From the NCBI GenBank assembly GCA_963835885.1, contig CAWIHF010000033.1, positions 62,001 through 126,000 of the forward strand: a stretch of 64,000 nt of DNA, read 5' to 3'. Below, piece by piece: positions 17,655 to 26,519 of the stretch. The notes beneath the pieces are model-generated. The model did not search any database, was not told the DNA's origin, and saw nothing but the letters and a program-made list of their open reading frames with translations. How positions within the stretch are numbered: position 1 is the first letter of the stretch; every line of letters begins with the position of its first letter. Both the position numbers and the translations under genes were made by a program. This stretch comes from Roseiarcus sp963835885 (lineage in GTDB: Bacteria; Pseudomonadota; Alphaproteobacteria; Rhizobiales; Beijerinckiaceae).

Positions 17655-18352
17655 CCGTCAGAGACCAGACGATAGCCGGCTCCCCTTGCCGTTTGTAGAT
17701 ACGCAGGATTGGCTGGATCCTGCTCGATTTTGCGTCGCAGCCGGTTTATGAGAACATCGATTGTCCGTTCTTGAGCCGTCCCGCCGGAATCCGACAGCGC
17801 CTCCCGCGAAACGCTCGAGCCTGCGTTGGCGCTTAAAAGCCGGAGTATTTCACGTTCTCTATCAGTTATTTTTATGAGCTCCTCGCCCGCGCGCAGTTCG
17901 CCCCTCTCCAGCGAAAACGTATAAGGTCCGAAGCGCACGAGCGCCGCTCCGGGCTTTCCGATCGGCATCGCCCGAGCACGCCGAAGCACGGAGCCAATTC
18001 GCAACAGAAGTTCGCGAGGCTCAAACGGTTTGGCGAGGTAGTCGTCGACTCCGATTTCGAGACCTCGCACGCGATCATGCGGATCGCCGCGCGCGGTCAA
18101 CATGAGAATCGGGACTTGGGAGCGTGAACGCAGTTCGGTCGCGAAGTCAAAACCGCTCTCTCCCGGCATCATCACGTCGAGCACGATGATGTCGAAGGCC
18201 AGGCCGTCGAGGAAGCCGCGCGCTTCCGCGGCCGTCGCCGCTACGGTGACGCGGTGCTTGTTCTTCACAAGGTAGCTGGACAACAGCTCACGTAGCCGGC
18301 GATCGTCGTCGACAACCAGCACATGCGCCGCGTCGTCTTCAGGTGCTGTCAA
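17651..18352 (-). CDS. OmpR-family response regulator
   Basis: 233 residues starting at a TTG (18352), preceded by GAGGAGAGC; the open frame extends upstream without homology. The receiver domain has the acidic pair VVDDDRRLRELL, the phosphorylated aspartate in IIVLDVMMPGESG, and the switch Thr/Lys in LMLTARGD and DYLAKPFEPREL. The winged-helix DNA-binding domain follows, with FSLERGELRAGEELIKITDRE and the recognition helix RTIDVLINRLRRKIEQDP, ending TARGAGYRLV. It is co-transcribed with the EnvZ-like kinase just downstream, and would bind promoters after phosphorylation. Confidence 0.92.
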   Translation of the reverse strand: MTAPEDDAAHVLVVDDDRRLRELLSSYLVKNKHRVTVAATAAEARGFLDGLAFDIIVLDVMMPGESGFDFATELRSRSQVPILMLTARGDPHDRVRGLEIGVDDYLAKPFEPRELLLRIGSVLRRARAMPIGKPGAALVRFGPYTFSLERGELRAGEELIKITDREREILRLLSANAGSSVSREALSDSGGTAQERTIDVLINRLRRKIEQDPANPAYLQTARGAGYRLVSDG

Positions 18353-18855
18353 ATTCGACGCTCTCCTCAGATCTCGTTGATCACTTCCTCGTCTCCCGGC
18401 TGGGATCATGGCGGTGAGAAACGCGGTTGCCAAGTGGGGACCGAGCCCTCCATGAGCCCTCCAACCGATCCCACGCGGAAGCAAACCGACCAGCTTGGAC
18501 CTCCGCGAGCCCCATCGCCAGACGCTCGCCTTCAGGGCCGAAAAAAAGCCGACTGCGTCTGCGATCCAGCGTTCCCGCGCGATATTTGGCGAAGTTTTTA
18601 TCGACCAGTCCACAGAGTATGCGATTGAGACTTTGTCCTGGCTTCCTGCTGACAAGGCGAAGTATCGGGGGATATAACTGACCAAATCAATATGTTTTTG
18701 TGACGAAGTCACGATAGGCGAGCTACGTTAGCTCGGTGTATTTATACATCAGATCAACGGTTTAGTATCTAAGATTTTCGAGGAACATCCGGATACCAAT
18801 TAGGTCAATTAGGCATCTGCAGACACCTCCTCAGCGCGGGAGAGCGACGGCGGTC
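18353..18855. other. Intergenic region, 503 bases, AT-rich centre with palindromes
   Basis: Between the helicase stop and the response regulator start, both on the minus strand. The helicase-proximal 150 bases are clearly AT-richer than the surroundings. No protein or RNA gene is recognised. It must contain the two-component operon promoter, and perhaps a small unrecognised element around the palindromes. Confidence 0.4.
18700..18747. repeat. Cluster of three short palindromes
   Basis: GTGACGAAGTCAC (18700-18712), CGAGCTACGTTAGCTCG (18719-18735, 7-base arms) and GTATTTATAC (18738-18747) follow one another within 48 bases. They could be regulator binding sites upstream of the two-component operon or a structured RNA; no T tract follows on either strand, which argues against a simple terminator. 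Confidence 0.4.
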
Positions 18856-21213
18856 CTAGCGCCGGGCTGTGACGAAGCTTTCCATTACAAGCTTTCGGCC
18901 GGCGCTGTCGAAGTCGACGGTCACTTTCTGGCCGTCTACGCTGACGACGCTGCCCGATCCAAATTTTTGATGGAACACCCGAGCACCCACGGGCAAATTG
19001 GAAGAAGTCCGGTCTGACGAGGTTAGAGTGATTGTTTGTTCCCGCGCTGAACCGCCCTGTGCTTTGCCGGATTTATGGTCGCTTCGCGTATTCTGGACGG
19101 CTCTGCGCCAGCCCGGCGTATCGTAGCGGGAACCGGACGCGCCGGAGAACGCGTCGAAACGGGAGCCTCCGAAGTCGCCATAGCCTGAGGCGGCGGCAAC
19201 GTCCTCGAATTCAACATGCTCTGCAGGAAGTTCCCCGATGAACCTCGATGGCAGAGACGTTTGCCAAAGACCCCGGATGCGCCTGTTCGCCGCATAGTAG
19301 ATTTTCGCCTCGCGTCGCGCCCGTGTCAGTCCCACGTAGGCGAGCCTCCTTTCTTCCTCCAGCCCCGCCCGGCCATTATCTTCAAGCGATCGCTGATGCG
19401 GAAACAGCCCCTCCTCCCATCCGGGCAGGAAGACGATTTCGAATTCAAGACCTTTCGCCCCGTGCAAGGTAATCACGGAGACGCGCGCGCCTTGCTGGGG
19501 TCCCTCGACGTCCATCACGAGCGATACGTGCTCGAGGAAGGAAGTGAGGTCGGGGAACTCACCCATCGAGCGGACGAGTTCCTTGAGATTGTCGAGGCGG
19601 CCGGCTGCGTCCGGCGTCCGCTCCGCCTTCCACATGTCGACATAGCCGCTTTCCTCGAGAACCTGTTGCGCCAACTCTTCATGCGGGATTTCGGCAGCGC
19701 GAATCGTCCAGCGATCGAATTGCGCCACAAGGTCGCGCAGAATCTGGCGCTGACGAGCTTTCAGCTCTTCCGTCTCCACCAGCACTTTCGCCGCGCGCAT
19801 GAGGGAGATGCCGGCCCGGCGCCTGTATTCGTGCAGGGTGGACAGAGTGGCTTCGCCAAGTCCGCGCTTGGGTCTATTGTAGATGCGTTCGAACGCCAGA
19901 TCGTCGTCGGGCTGAGTAATGCAGCGTAGATAGGCGAGCGCGTCGCGGATTTCGGTCCGCTCGTAGAAGCGGGGCCCTCCGATCACCTTGTAGGGCAGGC
20001 CGAGAGCGATAAAGCGCTCCTCGAATTCGCGCATCTGGAAGGAGGCGCGCACGAGGATTGCGATATCGTCGAGCGAGACGCCGGCCCTTTGCGCCGACTC
20101 GATCGACTCGCCGATGACACGGGCCTCCTCCTGGCTGTCCCAGACCCCGATCACGGTTGGACGCTCGCCCAACGGGGCGTCGGTGAACAGCGTCTTTCCC
20201 AACCGGCTTTGATTGTGGGCGATGAGTCCGGAGGCGACCGCGAGGATGTGTCCGCCGGAGCGGTAGTTGCGCTCGAGGCGAATGACCTTCGCCCCAGGGA
20301 AGTCCGTCTCGAACCGCAATATGTTGTGCACGTCGGCCCCACGCCAGCCGTAAATCGATTGGTCGTCGTCGCCGACGCAGCAGAGATTGCCGTTGGCCTG
20401 AGCGAGAAGGCGTAGCCAGAGATATTGGACGACGTTCGTATCCTGGTACTCGTCGACATGAATGTAGCGGAATCTGCGCTGGAAGCTTGCGAGGATGTCG
20501 CCTTGCTCGCGGAACAACCGCAGAGATTCGAGCAACAGGCCACCGAAGTCGACGGCGTTCAACGCCTTGAGACGCGCCTCATAGGCGCCGTACAGCGCGG
20601 CTCCCCTGTCACCTGCGAAAGAAGCGGACTCGTTCGCCGGCACGTGCCTCGGATCGAGCCCCCGATTTTTCCAGCCGTCGATCATGCTCGCCAGCGACCG
20701 CGCTGGCCAGCGCGTGTCGTCGAGATTTTCCGCCTGCAATATCTGTTTGACCAATCTGAGCTGATCGTCCGAGTCCAGGATGGTGAAGCTTGGACGGAGG
20801 CCGACGAGTTCGGCATGCATCCGGAGGATCTTCACAGAGACCGAATGAAAGGTGCCGAGCCATGGCATTCCTTCCGCCAGTCCAGTGAAGAGGCTGACGC
20901 GCTCGCGCATCTCCCGCGCCGCCTTGTTGGTGAAGGTGACCGCGAGTATTTCGTGTGCGCGCGCCCGAGCTGATGCGATCAGATGGGCGATGCGCGAGGT
21001 CAGAACGCGCGTCTTGCCGACCCCGGCGCCGGCAAGCACGAGAACCGGCCCCTCCAACGCTTCGACGGCGCTGAGCTGCTCATTGTTGAGGCCCTCGAGA
21101 TAGGCTGGAACGTTTAGGGAACCGCCGCGGCGCCCACGCGCGTTCGCCGGCGCCGGCGGCGGAAAATCCTCGAGCCGCTTGTCCCCAGATCGTTGCACCA
21201 TGGAGCGAATCAT
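18856..21213 (-). CDS. uvrD: UvrD/PcrA-like ATP-dependent DNA helicase
   Basis: About 785 residues from the ATG at 21213 (MIRSMVQRSGDK); a longer frame to 21273 has no support. SF1 helicase motifs in order: Q-motif LNNEQLSAVEALEGP, Walker A AGAGVGKTR, Ia AVTFTNKAAREMRERV, II VDEYQDTNVVQYLWL, III CVGDDDQSIYGWRGAD, IV RLERNYRSGGHIL, V VITLHGAKGLEFEIVFL, VI EEERRLAYVGLTRARR. The C-terminal Tudor-like KFGSGSVVSVDGQKVTVDF matches PcrA/UvrD. It unwinds DNA in nucleotide excision and mismatch repair. Oddity: Walker A has Val where Ser or Thr is usual (GAGxGKT). Monocistronic. Confidence 0.93.
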   Translation of the reverse strand: MIRSMVQRSGDKRLEDFPPPAPANARGRRGGSLNVPAYLEGLNNEQLSAVEALEGPVLVLAGAGVGKTRVLTSRIAHLIASARARAHEILAVTFTNKAAREMRERVSLFTGLAEGMPWLGTFHSVSVKILRMHAELVGLRPSFTILDSDDQLRLVKQILQAENLDDTRWPARSLASMIDGWKNRGLDPRHVPANESASFAGDRGAALYGAYEARLKALNAVDFGGLLLESLRLFREQGDILASFQRRFRYIHVDEYQDTNVVQYLWLRLLAQANGNLCCVGDDDQSIYGWRGADVHNILRFETDFPGAKVIRLERNYRSGGHILAVASGLIAHNQSRLGKTLFTDAPLGERPTVIGVWDSQEEARVIGESIESAQRAGVSLDDIAILVRASFQMREFEERFIALGLPYKVIGGPRFYERTEIRDALAYLRCITQPDDDLAFERIYNRPKRGLGEATLSTLHEYRRRAGISLMRAAKVLVETEELKARQRQILRDLVAQFDRWTIRAAEIPHEELAQQVLEESGYVDMWKAERTPDAAGRLDNLKELVRSMGEFPDLTSFLEHVSLVMDVEGPQQGARVSVITLHGAKGLEFEIVFLPGWEEGLFPHQRSLEDNGRAGLEEERRLAYVGLTRARREAKIYYAANRRIRGLWQTSLPSRFIGELPAEHVEFEDVAAASGYGDFGGSRFDAFSGASGSRYDTPGWRRAVQNTRSDHKSGKAQGGSAREQTITLTSSDRTSSNLPVGARVFHQKFGSGSVVSVDGQKVTVDFDSAGRKLVMESFVTARR

Positions 21214-21295
21214 GCGCCTGCAGCCTGACTGGCGCAATTGGCTTTGTCGACCGCTTTGCGATCGACGGCGCAACCCGCCGGGAACGGCAATGAGG

Positions 21296-22093
21296 CTATC
21301 TCGGCGGCTCGGCTTCCATCATCGTCTCGATCGGCCCCTGACCTCCGGTCATCGTCAGCCGTAAAGCGACTGGCAGACCGGCGTCCTTCGGCTTTTCAAG
21401 CAGCGTCAACTTGAAGCAGTCGCGGGTCGCATCTGTCGACGTCGGCTTGACGGCGATCCTCCAGCCTTCCGGGGTCTCGACGAAGAGATCGCGTGACGTT
21501 CCCGCCTGATGCGCCGCACAAAGCTGCCAGGCGTCGACGCCGTTAGGCGAAAGATCGCCGAATTCCTTGGCAGGAACGGGGTGCGGCGTCGCAGCGAGGG
21601 TCGCCTCGACAAGGCTCGCATAAGGTGAGGCCGCGCCCGACAGGGTCAACCTGAGACGCGCTTGCGCCGGCAGGCAGACCTTTTCGCAAACCGCATAATT
21701 GGCGTGAACGGCAAGAGTCACGGGCTTTGCGGGATCGCGACGCTCGATCCGAAGCGGCAGAAGGACGCGACTTTCATAGCCGAATGCCTCGCTGCCATCG
21801 GATTCGGTGATTCGTTGTGGGGCGGGGAAGATCGGCTCGACCCGGGCGACGTTCTCCGAGCCGGAGAAGTCGAAGGACGGCGGTACGCCAGCATCGCCGG
21901 GATCGCGCCAATATGTGATCGCCCCCGGCGCGAGCCGGATCTCAAAGCCGGCCAGACCCTCGTCCGCCGCGATGAGGCGCGCTTGCGATTTGGCGCTCGC
22001 CGCCCATTCGGTCGAGAATTCGTCGGCCAAGCAAGCTGAGGCCGTCAGCACGCCGAATGCGATAACGGAAAACTGGATCGTCCGCCTGACCAT
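21296..22093 (-). CDS. DsbD N-terminal-domain (protein-disulfide reductase) family protein
   Basis: 265 residues with a Sec signal peptide ending near ACLADEFS. The mature part matches the immunoglobulin-like DsbD alpha domain: AGFEIRLAPGAITYWRDPGDAG, PPSFDFSGSENV, GYESRVLLPLRI and the NYAVCEKVCLPAQA motif with a Cys-x3-Cys pair that exchanges disulfides. No membrane domain follows, so it acts as a periplasmic partner or a stand-alone relative of DsbD. Divergent from yqgE with 116 bases between starts, an arrangement I recall from other Hyphomicrobiales. Confidence 0.82.
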   Translation of the reverse strand: MVRRTIQFSVIAFGVLTASACLADEFSTEWAASAKSQARLIAADEGLAGFEIRLAPGAITYWRDPGDAGVPPSFDFSGSENVARVEPIFPAPQRITESDGSEAFGYESRVLLPLRIERRDPAKPVTLAVHANYAVCEKVCLPAQARLRLTLSGAASPYASLVEATLAATPHPVPAKEFGDLSPNGVDAWQLCAAHQAGTSRDLFVETPEGWRIAVKPTSTDATRDCFKLTLLEKPKDAGLPVALRLTMTGGQGPIETMMEAEPPR

Positions 22094-22209
22094 GCCTAAC
22101 CCTTGTCCGCATCCGGCCCACCTGGGGTCATCTTCCCTCTGTATACGCCGACCCGGAATTCGACTAACATCGAAAAACGATCATGCCGGGCTCGGCCCCG
22201 GAGGCAAAC

Positions 22210-22806
22210 ATGAGACGGGCAGATCCTGCGCCCTCAACCAGTCTGGAAGGCCAGTTCCTCATCGCAATGCCGTCGTTGCGCGGCGGCCCGTTCGCGCACT
22301 CGGTCGTCTATCTTTGCGCCCATCGCGAAGACGGGGCGATGGGATTGATCATCAACCAGCGGGCCGATGAAATCGATTTCGGCCAGCTGCTGGTGCAGCT
22401 CGGCATTGTTCCCGGCGAACAGGCAATCCGGGTTCCAGCGGAAACTATCCGGGTGGTTCGCGGCGGACCGGTCGAGACCGGGCGTGGCTTCGTACTTCAT
22501 TCTCCCGACTACGGATCGACGGATTCGACGGTCAAAATCACGGACGGCGTCTGTCTGACGGCGACCGTCGACATCCTTCGCGCTATCGCTGGCGGAACGG
22601 GTCCAGCTCAAGCGGTGCTGGCTCTCGGCTACGCGGGATGGAGTTCCGGTCAGCTGGAAAGCGAGATCCTCGCCAACGGCTGGCTGACCTGCCCGGCCGA
22701 TTCGGCCCTGATCTTTGATGCGGACGACGCTCACAAATACGATCGGGCCCTGAAGAAGCTCGGTATCCGCCTCGGAATGCTCTCGACCGATGCGGGTCAC
22801 GCTTAA
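22210..22806 (+). CDS. YqgE/AlgH family protein (DUF179)
   Basis: 198 residues from ATG 22210, chosen because CGGAGGCAAAC lies just upstream; an ATG at 22183 lacks a ribosome site. Family landmarks: LEGQFLIAMPSL, FAHSVVYLCAHREDGAMGLIINQ, VVRGGPVETGRGFVLHSPDY, AVLALGYAGWSSGQLESEI, NGWLTCPAD. The family is conserved in proteobacteria but its biochemical role is not settled. Convergent with recF, the two stops overlapping at 22803-22806. Confidence 0.9.
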   Translation: MRRADPAPSTSLEGQFLIAMPSLRGGPFAHSVVYLCAHREDGAMGLIINQRADEIDFGQLLVQLGIVPGEQAIRVPAETIRVVRGGPVETGRGFVLHSPDYGSTDSTVKITDGVCLTATVDILRAIAGGTGPAQAVLALGYAGWSSGQLESEILANGWLTCPADSALIFDADDAHKYDRALKKLGIRLGMLSTDAGHA

Positions 22807-23985
22807 GCCGACCTGCTCTCGAGTTTCGACAGGCCCGCGGTTCCCGCCGAAACCACGAACGTCTGCGCGCGTCCCTCGAGATCGGCAAGAGCCATGGAGT
22901 CCGCGCCGGCGACGAACACTTGTCCGCCCAGACGTTCCAAGGAGTTCGAACAGCGCCGCCCGGCGGCGCTGATCGAAATGGGCCGCAATCTCATCCAGGA
23001 GCGCGATCGGGACGATGCCAGACGTGTCAGCGACGAGCCGCGCATGCGCGAGCACGAGTCCGATGAGCAAAGCCTTCTGCTCTCCGGTCGAGGCGATCGA
23101 CGCTGGCGCATCCTTCGGACCGTGCCAGACCGCCAGATCGCAGACATGGGGACCGATCGTCGTTCGTCCGGCTGCTGCGTCTCGGCCGCGATTGTCCCGC
23201 AAAATCCCGCGATAGCGGTCTTCGGCTTTGATCGCGGGTTCGCCGGCGGCAAGCGCCTCGAACTCCCCTTCGAACGCGAGCCGCGCCCAGGGAAATGGCG
23301 AGGCGTCGTCCCGATCGGCCGCAATCAGCGCTTCGAGCCGGCTCAGGCATTCGTGTCGCGCCGACGCGACTGCGACGCCGAGTTCCGCCACCTCGCGTTC
23401 GATCGAATCGAGCCAGGTGGCGTTGCGCCGGCCCCCTTCGAGCAGGCGATTGCGCCCCCGTAGCGCCCGCTCGAATTGCCTGACCCGCGAACCGTGGCTG
23501 GGGTCGATGGCGAGAACGAATTGGTCGAGGAAGCGGCGCCGATCGCTCGCCGGACCGGAAAAAAGCGAATCCATCGCGGGCGTCAGCCAGACGACGCGCA
23601 CATGATCGCTAAAGGCCCGCGATGAAGAAACCGGAGTGCGATCGATGCGGTTCGTCCGCGTCTCGTCGCCATCCGCCTGGGCCCAGCCCGAGCCGAGCTG
23701 ATGGCGTCCGCCGTCCTCTTCAACCTCAATCGACAGCGAAAAGCCGCCGGCGCCGTCGTTCCTTGCGCATTGCGCGAATTGCGCCCGGCGCAACCCGCGG
23801 CCAGGCGAAAGCAGCGATATGGCCTCAAGAAGATTGGTCTTGCCGGCGCCATTCTCGCCGCTGAGGACGACAAGGCGGCGGTCAACCGCCATATCGAGCG
23901 TCGCGTAGGAGCGAAAATCCCGCAATATAATGCGGCGCACCTGGGGGCGACGCCGCACGGAGCCTATGTCGTCGGGGCTGGCCAT
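22803..23985 (-). CDS. recF: DNA replication and repair protein RecF (frameshift near 22938)
   Basis: About 393 residues after removing one base. N-terminal SMC-like ATPase: RRIILRDFRSYATLDM, Walker A LSGENGAGKTNLLEAISLLSPGRG, the middle WLTPAMDSLFSGPASDRRRFLD, signature STGEQKALLIGLVLAHA and Walker B IVPIALLDEIAAHFD. At LFELLERLGGQ the frame slips: an extra base near 22938 moves the conserved C-terminus (VFVAGADSMALADL...) to another frame, ending at 22803. In the unshifted frame translation would continue antisense through yqgE, clearly wrong. RecF loads RecA on gapped DNA with RecOR. It is not next to dnaA or dnaN here. Start 23985 or 24003. Confidence 0.9.
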
Positions 23986-24003
23986 GGATATGGCATTTGC
24001 CAT

Positions 24004-24318
24004 GTCAGGCGCGGGCGCGAAAGCGGAACGGCGGCTTCATGACGCCTCCAGACGTCCGAATGGCCGCCGCAGGCCTCGGCCTGGTCGCGGATTGGATCTT
24101 GGAGAAGCTCTCCCTGCGCCGCCTACCCTTGCCATCATGAGGCGCACCGTAGCCCAGGCTCCAATCGACGGTTTTGTGCCGCGGCGCGGGGCGGATTGCT
24201 TTGCGGCGCCAAGATTCATGTGGAAAGTCTTCTTGCAACTGCGCACGAGTGCGTGCAGCGGTGGCGGCACATTTGGAATCATCGATTATATTACGCGCCG
24301 GCGGCGACGGCATGGAAA
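24004..24318. other. Intergenic region, 315 bases
   Basis: Lies between the divergent recF start and the aroE remnant. No gene recognised. The aroE and maf genes that normally precede coaE would be expected here; none of their N-terminal motifs are visible, so this is probably the far side of a deletion. Confidence 0.4.
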
Positions 24319-24450
24319 GGACTCGAAATGCTGCTGCACCAAGCGATACTGACCTTTCAGCAATCGTTCGGCCGTCGCCTCGAGGTCAAACCGGCTCTGC
24401 GCGGGCTGATCGAGGCGGACATACTGGCGGCGCGAGAGGGGAGCCGGTGA
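24319..24450 (+). pseudogene. aroE: Shikimate dehydrogenase (aroE) C-terminal remnant
   Basis: A 43-codon stretch reads GLEMLLHQAILTFQQSFGRR followed by LEVKPALRGLIEADI and a stop at 24450, matching the C-terminal helices of AroE (DGLGMLLHQA...F..WFG..P). It overlaps the coaE start by four bases, precisely where aroE sits in many alphaproteobacteria (aroE-coaE-dnaQ). No catalytic or NADP-binding part remains upstream. The remnant shows that the ancestral operon was cut, so shikimate dehydrogenase must be encoded elsewhere if the pathway is complete. Confidence 0.65.
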
Positions 24451-25073
24451 TCGTCGTCGGCTTGACGGGTTCGATAGCAATGGGGAAATCGACCGTCGCT
24501 TCTATGTTCGCTGAATTCGGCGCACCAGTGTTCGACGCTGATGCGGCGGTGCGAGATTTCTATAACGGCGATGGAGCAAAGGCGGTTGAGGACGTCTTTC
24601 CAGGCGTGCTTGTCGAAGGTCGAGTGGATCGCGAGCGGCTTTCGAACTTCGTGCTTCACGACACCGAGGCGCTAAATCGCCTCGAAAGTCTTGTGCATCC
24701 TGTTGTCGCCGCAGCTCGTTCTCGATTTGTGAACCAGGCTGCCTCCGAGGGGCGACGACTTATCGTCGTCGATGTGCCTTTGCTGCTTGAGGCGGGAGGA
24801 CAGGCAGCCGTCGACATCATCGTCGTTGTTAGCGCGGCGGAGTCGATCCAACGCGCACGGGCTTTGGCTCGTAACGGCATGTCCGAAGAGAAACTCAATT
24901 TAGTCCTCTTAAGGCAGATGGATGATTTCGAGAAACGACGCCGTAGCCACTTTGTCATTGACACGAGCGGAAGCCACGACAAGACGCGGGCTCAAGTGGG
25001 CCAATTCATGAGGTGCACCGCCGGACTGAACGGACGCAAGGACCATCATGCGCGAAATCGTATTGGACACTGA
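24447..25073 (+). CDS. coaE: Dephospho-CoA kinase
   Basis: 208 residues from a GTG at 24447 preceded by GAGGGGAG. P-loop VGLTGSIAMGKSTVASMF, the substrate motif VFDADAAVRDFY, VHPVVAAARSRF, IVVDVPLLLEAG and the lid region RALARNGMSEEKLNLVLLRQMDDFEKRRR with HFVIDTSGS all match CoaE. It phosphorylates dephospho-CoA in the last step of CoA synthesis. A longer frame starting at 24174 is only upstream read-through. The 3' end overlaps the dnaQ start by 26 bases, which is unusually long but leaves both frames intact. Confidence 0.92.
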   Translation: MIVVGLTGSIAMGKSTVASMFAEFGAPVFDADAAVRDFYNGDGAKAVEDVFPGVLVEGRVDRERLSNFVLHDTEALNRLESLVHPVVAAARSRFVNQAASEGRRLIVVDVPLLLEAGGQAAVDIIVVVSAAESIQRARALARNGMSEEKLNLVLLRQMDDFEKRRRSHFVIDTSGSHDKTRAQVGQFMRCTAGLNGRKDHHARNRIGH

Positions 25074-25761
25074 GACTACGGGAGTTAACCCCTCCGAGGG
25101 GCATCGTGTACTTGAGATAGGCGCGGTGGAAATTGTGAATCAGGTCCTGACCGGAAGGGTATTCCATCAACTCATTGATCCCGAACGTGACGTTCCCGAC
25201 GATGCAGTTCGAATACACGGCCATACCGCAGCTGCTCTCAAGGGCAAGCCGACATTTGCCAATGTCGTCGATGATTTTCTCTCCTTCATCGGAGAGGCGC
25301 CGTTGGTCATCCACAACGCAGAATTCGACGTTCGCTTTGTGAACGCAGAACTTGCGAGGCTTGGACGAAATCAAATTGAAATGGACCGCGTTGTCGATAC
25401 TCTAACGCTCGCTCGTAGAAAGCATCCCGGAGCGCCGAACAGTCTCGATGCGCTCTGCGATCGCTATCGCATCGATCGGTCGCGACGAGTGAAGCATGGC
25501 GCGCTGCTTGATGCGGAAATTTTAGTTGAAATCTACTGCGAATTGACTGGCGGCCATCAGCGTTCGCTATCCCTTGACGGATCGCGCGAGAGCTCTCGGA
25601 CAACGATCCGGATCGCGGCTCCCCAACCGGTCGGACCGCGGGGACCGCGGAGCCGCCTCATCGATGCGGACGAGGCGTCCGCACACATGGCTCATGTCCA
25701 AACGCTCGGCGACGCGGCGGTCTGGCTTTGCTATCCGCCTCAACCGACTCGAAGTCCTTGA
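25048..25761 (+). CDS. dnaQ: DNA polymerase III epsilon subunit (3'-5' exonuclease)
   Basis: 237 residues. DEDDh exonuclease motifs: ExoI REIVLDTETTGVNP, ExoII VIHNAEFDVRFVN, ExoIII KHGALLDAEILVEIYCELTGG with the catalytic histidine and aspartate. The C-terminal region ends HVQTLGDAAVWLCY, the form seen in alphaproteobacterial DnaQ. It proofreads for the replicative polymerase. It overlaps coaE and is convergent with secB eight bases away, the usual order coaE-dnaQ-(secB). Confidence 0.95.
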   Translation: MREIVLDTETTGVNPSEGHRVLEIGAVEIVNQVLTGRVFHQLIDPERDVPDDAVRIHGHTAAALKGKPTFANVVDDFLSFIGEAPLVIHNAEFDVRFVNAELARLGRNQIEMDRVVDTLTLARRKHPGAPNSLDALCDRYRIDRSRRVKHGALLDAEILVEIYCELTGGHQRSLSLDGSRESSRTTIRIAAPQPVGPRGPRSRLIDADEASAHMAHVQTLGDAAVWLCYPPQPTRSP

Positions 25762-25769
25762 GCGGTCGA

Positions 25770-26256
25770 TCACGCGGGCTGTTGCTGCTGTTGTCCGCCG
25801 GCAGCCGCCAACCGCTGCAAGTAAAGCGCGTGAAAATCAATTGGATCGAGGTAGAGCGGCGGATACGAGCCCCCGCGCACCGCTTCGGCGATGATCTGCC
25901 GGGCGAAAGGAAACAACATCCGCGGCCCTTCGATCATCACGACCGGCTGCACCTGTTCTGGCGGAAAGTTCTCGATCCGGAACACCCCGGCGTAGTTGAG
26001 CTCGAACTTGAACATCGTTTCGGACCCTTGGCCAGCGCCTCCCTCGAGCATCAGGCTTACTTCGAAATCGTTCGGCGCAAGTTGGCGCGCGTTTACGTTG
26101 ATCTGGACGGATAGATTTGGCGCATTTTGCTGTGGCCCCAATGTCCGCGGGGCATTGGGATTCTCGAATGAAAGATCCTTCGTATACTGCGCCAAAACGG
26201 AAAATTTCGGATTTCGCGTCCGAAACGGGTCCGTCGCCGCTCTGATCGGCCGCCAT
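25770..26256 (-). CDS. secB: Protein-export chaperone SecB (frameshift near 26213)
   Basis: 161 residues once an extra A in the AAA run at 26212-26214 is dropped: MAADQSGDGPVSDAN then joins PKFSVLAQYTKDLSFENPNA. Further motifs are INVNARQLAPNDFEVSLML, MFKFELNYAGVFRIEN, MIEGPRMLFPFARQII and GSYPPLYLDPIDFHALY, all diagnostic of SecB, with a Gln-rich tail. SecB tetramers keep preproteins unfolded and pass them to SecA. As given, the sequence has no in-frame start for the main frame except through unrelated upstream codons. Convergent with dnaQ. Confidence 0.92.
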
Positions 26257-26519
26257 TGCGTACTCCATTGTTCAATTCGTCCGAGCGTCCCTCGCCCGTT
26301 GTTCCCGAAATCGAAGGTCTTGCGCGCGTCGCGTAGCATGCCGCCGCAGGTCGAACAAGCATTTGAACTCTTGAGCAAGCGGCAAGAGGTTCAGGTTGAG
26401 GGGACGGATTGTTTCGCTATGGCGTGGAATTTGTGGGCGAATTCAAGCAGCGTCGGCTTCGTTTTGGAAGACGATTTGCCCGACACTGCGGTGGCCAGAC
26501 GCCCGAGGCAACCCGCGCT

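Noticed and set aside
22234..24003. Apparent 589-residue RecF with a novel C-terminal extension
   Set aside because: The extension is antisense yqgE sequence entered after a one-base slip; the true RecF C-terminus is in the neighbouring frame.
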